This document shows positions 9,330 to 17,791 of a DNA stretch of 38,139 nt, piece after piece. Origin of the DNA: an uncultured Alphaproteobacteria bacterium (lineage in GTDB: Bacteria; Pseudomonadota; Alphaproteobacteria; SP197); assembly GCA_938048755.1 (NCBI GenBank), contig CALIUG010000055.1, positions 1 through 38,139 on the forward strand. The letters are read 5' to 3'. Every line of letters starts with the position of its first letter. The stretch's first letter is position 1. The translations under genes were made by a program, and so were the position numbers. The notes beneath the pieces are model-generated. The model was not told the DNA's origin, did not search any database, and saw only the letters and a list, made by a program, of their open reading frames with translations.

Positions 9330-10286
9330 TTAGGCCCGGTAATCGACACCGGGCAGGACACACAGCATCTCGAAGAGCATGTTGGCACCGACCAGAGCGG
9401 TGTTCCCGCTTGGGTCATAGGGTGGGGAAACCTCCACAAGGTCACATCCCACGAGATCAAGACCACGACATCCCCGGATGACTTCCATGGCCTGGCTGGT
9501 GGTCAGTCCGCCGACTTCCGGTGTGCCTGTTCCCGGCGCAAAGGCCGGATCCAGGCCGTCGATATCCATGGAGAGATAGACCGGGCCACCGGCGACCTTT
9601 TCGCGCACTTCCTCCATCAGGGGCGACAGCGATTTGTACCAGCACTCCTCGGCCTGAACGACGCGGAAGCCCTGCTGGCGAGGCCAGTCGAAATCGTCGG
9701 ATGCATAGCCGGAGCCGCGCAGGCCGATCTGGACCGTGCGGTTGCCGTCGATCAGGCCTTCTTCGACACAACGCCGGAATGGCGTGCCATGGGCGATCGG
9801 TTCACCGAACTGGTGGTCGTTGATGTCGGCATGGGCGTCGATATGAACCAGACCCACGGGCCCATGTTTTTCCTTGATCGCGCGCAGGATGGGGAAGGTG
9901 ATCGTGTGGTCCCCACCCAGTGTCATGGGAATGGCGTCATGGGCCAGGATGTTGTCAGCATAGAAGTTCGTGATGATGTCCATGCATTTGGGCAGATGGA
10001 ACGTGTTGATCGCGACATCGCCGATGTCGGCAACCTGAAGGCTGTCGAACGGCGCCGCCCGTGTTGCCATATTGTAGGGGCGGATCAGGCAGGATTCTGC
10101 GCGGATCTGACGTGGTCCGTGCCGTGTCCCCGCCCGGTTGGACGTTCCGATATCGAGCGGGACGCCGACAAAACAGGCGTCCAGACCCTGGGCGTCATCC
10201 TGCGTGGGCAACCGCAGCATGGTAGCGGGGCCGCCAAAGCGCGGCATGTCGTTGCCGCCCAGCGGCTGGTTCAGTTCACGGGCCAT
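9330..10286 (-). CDS. Ureohydrolase, guanidinobutyrase/agmatinase-like
   Basis: LGGDHTITFP, HIDAHADINDH, SMDIDGLDPAFAPGTGTPE metal-binding motifs. N-terminus NQPLGGNDMPRFGG and C-terminus resemble GbuA from memory. Start taken at MARELNQ (10286). Confidence 0.88.
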   Translation of the reverse strand: MARELNQPLGGNDMPRFGGPATMLRLPTQDDAQGLDACFVGVPLDIGTSNRAGTRHGPRQIRAESCLIRPYNMATRAAPFDSLQVADIGDVAINTFHLPKCMDIITNFYADNILAHDAIPMTLGGDHTITFPILRAIKEKHGPVGLVHIDAHADINDHQFGEPIAHGTPFRRCVEEGLIDGNRTVQIGLRGSGYASDDFDWPRQQGFRVVQAEECWYKSLSPLMEEVREKVAGGPVYLSMDIDGLDPAFAPGTGTPEVGGLTTSQAMEVIRGCRGLDLVGCDLVEVSPPYDPSGNTALVGANMLFEMLCVLPGVDYRA

Positions 10287-10367
10287 GGTGCACGTCTCCC
10301 TTTTTCTTCTGACCGTTCTAGGAGTGGCGACGGCTGATGTCACGGCTTCATGGTGACTGCAGTGTCG

Positions 10368-10916
10368 TCAGGATCGTGTAGAGCGGCCCGTCAGCATCCT
10401 CACAAGGGTTGCATCGCGCGCGATGAAATGATGCTTCATGGCTCCGCCGACATGCAGCAGCAGGGCGACGAGCAGGATCCAGCCCCCGATGCCATGCACC
10501 TGGCCGGCCAGATCCCTGACCCATTCCACCTTTTCAGGCGCGGGAATTGAGAAGATGCCGTAGATGCTGACCGGATATCCCGCGAACAGGGTTTTCAGGA
10601 GACCTGAAAGCGGCATCACGATGACGGCGGCCAACAGAACCCAATGCATTATCTTGGCGGCTGTCATCTGCCAGCTCGGGAGTGTCGCGACAGCGGCCGG
10701 GAAGCCCTGGAACAGCCGCCACAGAACGCGCCAAGCCCCGAACACCAGGATCAGAACGCCGGTCGCCTTGTGGAAGTCCCTGAGGTTGCCGCGCAGTTCG
10801 CGGTCGCCGTCAAAATTGCCCAGGTAGAGTCCGATGCACAGGACCACGATGGTCGCAATGGCAATGGCCCAGTGATTGATGCGCGACGTGGCGTCATAGG
10901 TAGCGGGCTGCGGCAT
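10368..10916 (-). CDS. Cytochrome b561 family protein
   Basis: YDATSRINHWAIAIATIVV, FHKATGVLILVFGAWR, KIMHWVLLAAVIVMPLSG, VHGIGGWILLVALLLHVGGAMKHHF: four-helix b561 with His ligands. Confidence 0.93.
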   Translation of the reverse strand: MPQPATYDATSRINHWAIAIATIVVLCIGLYLGNFDGDRELRGNLRDFHKATGVLILVFGAWRVLWRLFQGFPAAVATLPSWQMTAAKIMHWVLLAAVIVMPLSGLLKTLFAGYPVSIYGIFSIPAPEKVEWVRDLAGQVHGIGGWILLVALLLHVGGAMKHHFIARDATLVRMLTGRSTRS

Positions 10917-11010
10917 TGATCGTTCCCGGTTGTGTTGACGTCAGGCCCGGAACATACGCCATTTCCCGTCCGCGACCATCGCCAATGATGCCCGGGCCCG
11001 ATCAGAAGTA

Positions 11011-11235
11011 TCAGTTCCAGAATGGCCTGGATGCCTCATGGTCGGCGTCGCCGCGCGACACGCCGATGTCACGAAGCTGATCGTCGTCCAACGCGGCCAA
11101 CTGGCGACGTGTCACGGCATTGTGGCGCCACTTCAGGATCAGGCGCGCCGTGTAGGGACCCAGAGCATCCGAGGTCTGTTCGGATTTGCGGGCATAGCTT
11201 TCCAGGAATGTCAAAAAGTCATGGTAAGTTGTCAT
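11011..11235 (-). CDS. DUF1127 domain-containing small protein
   Basis: RLILKWRHNAVTRRQLAALDDDQLRDIGVSRGDADHEASRPFW. Confidence 0.88.
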   Translation of the reverse strand: MTTYHDFLTFLESYARKSEQTSDALGPYTARLILKWRHNAVTRRQLAALDDDQLRDIGVSRGDADHEASRPFWN

Positions 11236-11336
11236 GGGTTACTCCCGTGTTTGAGGGAGTAATTGATTTAGGGGATGAGACAGAGCGCAGCAAACCATGT
11301 AAAATGGCATTGTCATGAAAAAAAGTCATAGCACCC

Positions 11337-12287
11337 ATGAGTCGTGACCTTCCACCCCTGAATGCCCTGCGCGCCTTTGAAGCCTCTGCGAGGCATCTCA
11401 GTTTCACGGCAGCCTCCCAGGAACTTCATGTCACCCAGGGAGCCGTCAGCCGTCATGTGAAAAACCTCGAAGAACGTCTGGGCATCCAGTTGTTTCATCG
11501 GCGTTCGCAGGGGCTGGATTTGACCGATGCGGCGCGGCGTTACCTGCCCGTCGTGCGTGACAGCTTCGACCGGCTGGCTGCGGCCACGGCGGAGTTGCGG
11601 CGTCCCCAGCTCGCCAGTGTGCTCACCGTATCTGCTTCGCCGAATTTCGCTTCGAAATGGCTGATTCACAGGCTGGGTGACTTTACCCGCGACTTCCCGG
11701 ATATCGATCTGCGCGTTGCTGCCGAGCAGCAGCACATTGATCTCTCGACATCGGATGTCGATATCGGCATTCGCCATGGCGAGGGGCAGTGGCAGGAACT
11801 CCATATGACGAAGCTGGTGGGTGAGCGGGTTTATCCCGTCATCAGCCCGGCTTTGCTGGCCAATGGCCCGCCCCTCGACACGCCTGAAGACCTGCGTCAC
11901 CACACCTTGCTGCGCGATCTCAGCTCCAACGACTGGCCGGCCTGGCTGAAGGCCGCCGGTGTCGAGGGTGTGGACGGTACCAAGGGGCCCTATTTCAACT
12001 TCACCAGCATGGCGCTTGATGCGGCCGTGGCAGGCCAGGGTGTGGCGTTGGCCAGGCGGGCGCTTGCCACCTATGACGTCCTGAGCGGAAGGCTGGTGCC
12101 GCTCTTCGATACCGAACTGCGATCCCGGCGGGGCTACTTTCTGGTCTGTCTGCCCTCACGTGCCCAGGAACCCAAGATCGTGCGTTTCCGCGAATGGATG
12201 CTTGCGCAGACACGACAGGATCGCGAGGCTCTGGCAGAGTCGCGGCAACGTCTGAAACGCGAACGAACAGGAGAGAGCCATGTCTGA
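11337..12287 (+). CDS. LysR-family transcriptional regulator (GcvA-like)
   Basis: LPPLNALRAFEASARHLSFTAASQELHVTQGAVSRHVKNLEERLG. Confidence 0.94.
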   Translation: MSRDLPPLNALRAFEASARHLSFTAASQELHVTQGAVSRHVKNLEERLGIQLFHRRSQGLDLTDAARRYLPVVRDSFDRLAAATAELRRPQLASVLTVSASPNFASKWLIHRLGDFTRDFPDIDLRVAAEQQHIDLSTSDVDIGIRHGEGQWQELHMTKLVGERVYPVISPALLANGPPLDTPEDLRHHTLLRDLSSNDWPAWLKAAGVEGVDGTKGPYFNFTSMALDAAVAGQGVALARRALATYDVLSGRLVPLFDTELRSRRGYFLVCLPSRAQEPKIVRFREWMLAQTRQDREALAESRQRLKRERTGESHV

Positions 12288-13056
12288 CAGTCCCATCATG
12301 ATCGTGACCGGTGGCAGCCGGGGTATCGGATCGGCCATTGCCCGCCTGGCGGGGGAGCGGGGCTATGACGTCTGCGTCAATTACACCTCTGCGGCCGACC
12401 GTGCCGAAGCCGTGGCTGAGGTTATCCGCAAGGCAGGCCAGCGTGCCATCACGGTGCAGGCTGATGTCTCCAAGCCGGACGATATCGAACGCCTGTTTGC
12501 CGAGACCGATGCGGGCCTTGGCAAGGTGGACGTGCTGGTCAACAACGCGGCGATCTCGATCGAAACGGCGGTGGTCGATCATGCCGTCGAAACCATCCGC
12601 AGTCAGATCGACACGAACCTTCTGGGGCCCATGCTGACCACACAACAGGCAATCCGCCGCATGGCGGCCAGCCGTGGCGGCAAGGGTGGGGTGATCGTCA
12701 ACATTTCGTCGATCTCGGCACTTTATGGCGGGTTGCCGACCGACGTTGTGTATGCCGGTACCAAAGGCGGGCTCGATGCCTTCACCATCGGCATTGCCAA
12801 GGAAGTCGCACCCGATGGCATTCGCGTCTGCGGCATCCGTCCCGGTCTCATCCGCACCGAAATCTGGGACAACAGCTTCGGTCAGGAAGAGGTTGTCGCC
12901 ATGGGTCAGCGCGGCGTGCCCTGGGGCCGCATCGGCGAAGTCGAGGAAATCGCCAATGCCACACTCTGGATGGCTTCACCGGAAGCCAGCTATGTCACCG
13001 GCGCCATCCTCAACGTGTCGGGCGGCCGCGAGACCTTTGTGCGCGGGGCCGGCTGA
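12280..13056 (+). CDS. SDR family oxidoreductase
   Basis: VTGGSRGIGSAIA, NNAAIS, YAGTKGG, GGRETFVRG. Overlaps the end of the LysR gene by 8 bp. Confidence 0.93.
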   Translation: MSDSPIMIVTGGSRGIGSAIARLAGERGYDVCVNYTSAADRAEAVAEVIRKAGQRAITVQADVSKPDDIERLFAETDAGLGKVDVLVNNAAISIETAVVDHAVETIRSQIDTNLLGPMLTTQQAIRRMAASRGGKGGVIVNISSISALYGGLPTDVVYAGTKGGLDAFTIGIAKEVAPDGIRVCGIRPGLIRTEIWDNSFGQEEVVAMGQRGVPWGRIGEVEEIANATLWMASPEASYVTGAILNVSGGRETFVRGAG

Positions 13057-13059
13057 CGC

Positions 13060-14772
13060 TCAATCCACGGTCGGCACGGGCGAGGAGTAACCTGGACCCG
13101 TGACGTTGTTGCACCAAGCCGGTCCGAACTCGAGCGGTTCGATGGGGCAGGAGAAACGGAAGCCCCAGACGAAATCGGTCTGGATGCTGCGGATCTGCAG
13201 GCTCTCAAAGTTTCCGCCCAGGCCCCAGAGCTGGTTGATGCTGTAGAGCATGGGATTGGGTGTGCCGCTGGGGCTCTGGGGAATACCGGCATTGCTCAGC
13301 GAATTCTCGAAGATGGCGTGGATCAGCAGGCCATCTTCGTTGACCGCAGCGCGGGCATGGCAGCTGATGCAGGAGGCCGTGTTCACAAATCCTGCTTCCG
13401 TGACCGAATTGCCCAGACGTGTTTCATGGCCTTCGGAGGTGACCCAGTCTGTCTGGGTGCCTTTCAGGCGATAGGAACGCCAGGCGGCGTCCTGCTGTGT
13501 TGGTTGACCTGTCGTGTTCACATCACCCGCGGTGCCGATATCGAAGGCATCGAGGATCGTGGTGAGTTCGGGAGTCATCCGGTCAACGCCCAGATAGGTC
13601 TGGGCCAGATCAAAGGCCTCCAGGGACCTCCCGTCGATGGTGGTGAGCTTGTTGGGTGGGGTGTAGTTCCGCGCCACGGGGGGAAGGCCTGCTGCAACCG
13701 ACTCATCAATCGTGATGGTCTGGATGGTTTCGAAGCCGAAACTGTCGTTGCAGCCGATCCAGTCGCATCGGCCCTGGTTGGCGACATGCTCGAAGGTGGT
13801 CCAGAACCAGTTGGGGGTATCCTTTGACGAGATGTGGAACGAAACGGCGATGTAAGGCTCAGGCTCGTCCTTTTCGTCCCCGGACTGGGGCACCAGGTTC
13901 ATGGTGATGAAGGGATTTTCCGTGTCGTAGGGGTCGATGCCATAGGTCGGCGCTTCGCTGGCCGCGATCCAGTTGATCTTGACCATGACCGAACTGATGG
14001 GAAAGACGATGCTGGTGATCGGCGCAGGTGCGGCATGACTCACAGCCGGGTCAATCAACTCGGCCTGATAGGGGGCATAGGCTTCCGTCGCGCGTGCGTT
14101 GCGTTCGAACACGGCAGCCAGGCCATCGGTGAAGTAGAGCTCGTTGTCGAACAGATACTGCGTCATGACTTCGTTGCGATAGATGAGTTCGTCCTGAATA
14201 TCGCCGATCACGGCGGCACGCAGGGCATCGGGGACATCGTCCCACGTGGCGTCATCCGAACCTGTTGCATTGGCCAGGGTCACGCTATGGGCCTTGCTTG
14301 CGGCCTGGAGTTGATGGCTGGGGAAGCCCTCTGCGTCGCCGGGAAACACCGGACAGTGTTCGGGCGATCCGTCGTGGGAACTGCCAAGTTCCGGACAGCA
14401 GTTTTCCGTCAGCCCATCAGGGCCGCAACGCGGCCAGGGATCGTTGGGCCAGATCTGGCGGTCGGTTGACCAGTTTTCCCAGAACCCACCACTGACCGCA
14501 CGCACGAACAGCGACCAGGCAAAGGCGTCCGGGCAGGTCATGGCAGGGTTGGTGACCACCGCACCGAAGTCGATCCGGCCGTTTTGGACGGTCACGTCGC
14601 ATTCGGCAGCGTCGCGCACGTCGGACAGATAGAACATGGCGTAATCGATGGAGTCCGGCGGCGACGTCCCATCCTCGACCGTCTGTGCCTGAACGCTCGA
14701 GGTGCCAAGCACCAGAAATGCCAGTGCTGCCACGGTTGCGAAGTTTCCTGCGTATTTCATTGCCATTCCCAT
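13060..14772 (-). CDS. Secreted putative c-type heme protein, single CxxCH
   Basis: Signal peptide MAMKYAGNFATVAALAFLVLGTSSVQA; TASCISCHARAAV heme-c motif; WFWTTFEHVANQGRC. Start uncertain (14793, 14772 or 14766). Confidence 0.75.
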   Translation of the reverse strand: MGMAMKYAGNFATVAALAFLVLGTSSVQAQTVEDGTSPPDSIDYAMFYLSDVRDAAECDVTVQNGRIDFGAVVTNPAMTCPDAFAWSLFVRAVSGGFWENWSTDRQIWPNDPWPRCGPDGLTENCCPELGSSHDGSPEHCPVFPGDAEGFPSHQLQAASKAHSVTLANATGSDDATWDDVPDALRAAVIGDIQDELIYRNEVMTQYLFDNELYFTDGLAAVFERNARATEAYAPYQAELIDPAVSHAAPAPITSIVFPISSVMVKINWIAASEAPTYGIDPYDTENPFITMNLVPQSGDEKDEPEPYIAVSFHISSKDTPNWFWTTFEHVANQGRCDWIGCNDSFGFETIQTITIDESVAAGLPPVARNYTPPNKLTTIDGRSLEAFDLAQTYLGVDRMTPELTTILDAFDIGTAGDVNTTGQPTQQDAAWRSYRLKGTQTDWVTSEGHETRLGNSVTEAGFVNTASCISCHARAAVNEDGLLIHAIFENSLSNAGIPQSPSGTPNPMLYSINQLWGLGGNFESLQIRSIQTDFVWGFRFSCPIEPLEFGPAWCNNVTGPGYSSPVPTVD

Positions 14773-14860
14773 GCGAAGTTCCGGATCAACCATTGCGGCT
14801 TGGTCTTATCTCGACAAGTCCTCTGATCCCCTGAGCTAGCGTATCGGGCGCATTGTGAGC

Positions 14861-15691
14861 TCATCGCCCCTTGAACACCGGCTTGCGTTTCTCGGCGAAG
14901 GAGCGGGGACCTTCCTTGGCGTCCTCACTAGACAGCATGCGGGTATAGATCGGGAGTGAACCGCCCTTGTCATCGCTGCCGCGCAGGGCTCTGAAGCAGT
15001 CGGGAATCGACATGTGCATGGTGTGACGTACCGCTTCCTTGCTGGCCTGCAGGGCGAGCGGGCCGCCTTCGGCCAGATGATCGGCGGTTTCGCGTGCCCG
15101 CTCCATCAGCTTGTCGGGCTCGACAATTTCGTTGATGAGGCCCCATTTCAGGGCTTCCTCGGCATCCATGCGTCGACCGGTGAGCAGGATATCCATGGCG
15201 ATGGAATGGGGCAGGCGGCGCGGCAGGATCTGAATGGCACCTGCATCGGCGATGAAGCCCATATGCACGTCGGGAATGAAGAACTTTGCATGGGGCACGG
15301 CATACTGGATGTCGCAGGCTAGGGCGATTTCCCAGCCGCCACCCACGGCATAACCGTTGATCGCCGCAATCACCGGCTTGTAGAGGTCCCACATCTCGGT
15401 AATGCCGGCAAAGCCGCCATCGTTCTTGTATTCGGTACTGTCGCCTGAAGCTTCGCCACTCTCGACGGCGTCGAACTCCGCTGCGCCTTCCTTGAGGTCC
15501 CAGCCTGGTGAAAAGAACTTCTCACCGGCGCCGGTGATGATGCCGACCAGCAGATCGGGATCGTCACGCAGGGTGGCGAAGGCTTTTGACAGACCCGCAG
15601 TAGCCTCGCGACCGATGGCATTGGCGGGCGGGTTGTCGAGTGTGATTTCCAGGACCTTGCCCCGGCGCTCAGTGTGGACGACGTTGCTCAT
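14861..15691 (-). CDS. Enoyl-CoA hydratase/isomerase family protein (crotonase)
   Basis: PVIAAINGYAVGGGWEIALACDIQYAVPHAKFFIPDVHMGFIADAG. Confidence 0.92.
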   Translation of the reverse strand: MSNVVHTERRGKVLEITLDNPPANAIGREATAGLSKAFATLRDDPDLLVGIITGAGEKFFSPGWDLKEGAAEFDAVESGEASGDSTEYKNDGGFAGITEMWDLYKPVIAAINGYAVGGGWEIALACDIQYAVPHAKFFIPDVHMGFIADAGAIQILPRRLPHSIAMDILLTGRRMDAEEALKWGLINEIVEPDKLMERARETADHLAEGGPLALQASKEAVRHTMHMSIPDCFRALRGSDDKGGSLPIYTRMLSSEDAKEGPRSFAEKRKPVFKGR

Positions 15692-15703
15692 GATGTTCTT
15701 TCC

Positions 15704-17782
15704 TCAGGCTTTTCTGATCAGGGCATCGACGGCAACCACGCCTTGGCCTTCGGGAAGGACAAACAGCGGGTTGATGTCGAGTTCGGCAAGGGTGTCGCGA
15801 TTCTCCTGCGCATAGCGTGCAACGGCCATGACGGCTTCGACAAGGGCGTTCATGTCGCCTTTGGGGCCACCGCGGAAACCATCCAGAAGCCTGGTAATTT
15901 TCAGGCTCGAGATTGCGGCGCGCACATCGTCCTCATGTGCCGGCAACAACAGGCATGTGGCGTCCTTGTAGAGTTCGACGAAGATGCCGCCAGCACCGAT
16001 CACCAGGACCGGACCAAACACGTCGGATCGGGTCACACCAATGATCAGTTCGGCCACCGGCCTGGACGCCATGGGCTCGATCAGGAACCGGTCGATCTCA
16101 AGGCGCGCTTTCATGTCTTGCGCAGCGGTCGTTACGGCCTGTGCGTCACGAAGGTCGAGGGCGACACCGCCAACATCGGTCTTGTGCAGGATGGTGTCGG
16201 ACAAGACCTTCAAGACAACAGGAAATCCGATCTCTTCGGCTGCGCCAGCGGCGGATGCCGTGTTCACAACGCGCCCTTCGGGAACCGGCAGGCCATAAGC
16301 CTTCAGCGCCTGTTTTCCCTGCCATTCATCCAGTGTTGCGATGGAAGCGGTAAGCGGACCTGCCTCATGGATCAGGAGATCATCATGGTCGCGTGCCAGG
16401 ACGGCTGCACGTCGCTCGCTGAACGTGCAGGTCTTGCAGATTGCGCTGATGGCGTCCCGTAATCCCTGCAACATCGCCATGCCGGTTTCCTGCAGCAACT
16501 CGCGGTCTTCTCTGTTGGAGTTCTCCGAAAGGTGGCAGGCATGGGCCATGGGAACGCCTGCGGCCAGGCCAGCATCGCGGGCGGCCTCGGCGGTTTCGCG
16601 CGTTCCGGTTGGCATCGTGGGATCCTGGCGGTTTTCGAACACTGCCAGACCAAGATCGACGTCGCCTTCCAGCGCCTTGGTGAAGAGCGGCAGCAGGACA
16701 TCGTATCTGGCCCAGTTCGTCGTGTTGAAATCCAGCGGGTTCGAGATGCTGGTGTAGAGTTGCATGTGTTCTTTCATGCTTTCACGCTGGGCTGCCGTTG
16801 GCTGCGGCAGTTCCAGGCCGTGGATTGCCGCAAGGTCGGCGATCATCTCGTTGTCACCTCCCGAGCAGGTGAACGCCACCATCCGGCGCCCTTTCGGAAT
16901 TCCGGAGTAGGTAACGAGCTTTGCTGTTTCCAGCAGTTCGACGGGAGTTTCCACACGGATGATGCCAAGACGATCGAACAGTGCCTGATAATGTTCGTCG
17001 TTGCCGGCAAGAGAGGCGGTATGGCTCATGGCCATCGTGGCTCCCAGCGGTGAGGTACCCGATTTCACGGCGATGATCGGCTTTCCTGCCTTCAGGGCCC
17101 GCAGGGCAACCTCGCTGAACCGGGAGACGTCGCGCAGACCCTCGATGAAGAGGGCAAAGCAGGTGATCTCGGGACGGTCGATCAAGACATCGATGTAGTC
17201 GGCCATGTCCAGGATTGTCTGGTTGCCACAGGAAATCACATAGGCCAGCGGTGAGGATCGTCTGTTGCGGGTGACCGCTTCGCACAGACTGCCACTTTGT
17301 CCGATGAAGGCGCAGCCGCGATCAACCCGGTGGCCGCTGCCCGACGTCGCCAGCAGTTTGACGCCGTGGAGGTAGTTTTCGATTCCGTAGCAGTTGGGCC
17401 CGACCAGTGCGAGGTCGCTGGCGCGTGCCTTCAGTTCATCTTCCAGTGCGGGTCCGTCGCCGCCGATTTCGGAGTATCCCGCCGCGTAGCAGATCACACC
17501 GCCGACACCTGCGGCATCGAGTGCGGGCAGGGTTGCGTTGGTCACCATGCGGTTCACGCCCATGAAGACGGCATCGGGGATACCGGGAAGCTCTTCGATG
17601 GAGCGATGGCAGGGCAGGCCCGCAATGGAGTCGAGCTTGGGATTCACGACCCAGATGTCGCCTTCGTATCCGGCGTTCCGATTGTCCCTGATGGTCTGCT
17701 CGAGAAACGTGCCGCCGATGTAACAGACGCTCCTGGGGTTCAGAAGGCGTTCAAGGTTTTCGCGGCGACGGGGTGTCAGCAT
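15704..17782 (-). CDS. Acyl-CoA synthetase (NDP-forming)/acetate-CoA ligase family protein
   Basis: CoA-binding N-terminus LNPRSVCYIGG, MSHTASLAG His motif, ATP-grasp region VLKVLSDTILHKTDVGGVAL. 692 aa. Confidence 0.92.
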   Translation of the reverse strand: MLTPRRRENLERLLNPRSVCYIGGTFLEQTIRDNRNAGYEGDIWVVNPKLDSIAGLPCHRSIEELPGIPDAVFMGVNRMVTNATLPALDAAGVGGVICYAAGYSEIGGDGPALEDELKARASDLALVGPNCYGIENYLHGVKLLATSGSGHRVDRGCAFIGQSGSLCEAVTRNRRSSPLAYVISCGNQTILDMADYIDVLIDRPEITCFALFIEGLRDVSRFSEVALRALKAGKPIIAVKSGTSPLGATMAMSHTASLAGNDEHYQALFDRLGIIRVETPVELLETAKLVTYSGIPKGRRMVAFTCSGGDNEMIADLAAIHGLELPQPTAAQRESMKEHMQLYTSISNPLDFNTTNWARYDVLLPLFTKALEGDVDLGLAVFENRQDPTMPTGTRETAEAARDAGLAAGVPMAHACHLSENSNREDRELLQETGMAMLQGLRDAISAICKTCTFSERRAAVLARDHDDLLIHEAGPLTASIATLDEWQGKQALKAYGLPVPEGRVVNTASAAGAAEEIGFPVVLKVLSDTILHKTDVGGVALDLRDAQAVTTAAQDMKARLEIDRFLIEPMASRPVAELIIGVTRSDVFGPVLVIGAGGIFVELYKDATCLLLPAHEDDVRAAISSLKITRLLDGFRGGPKGDMNALVEAVMAVARYAQENRDTLAELDINPLFVLPEGQGVVAVDALIRKA

Positions 17783-17791
17783 GTCGTGGAC

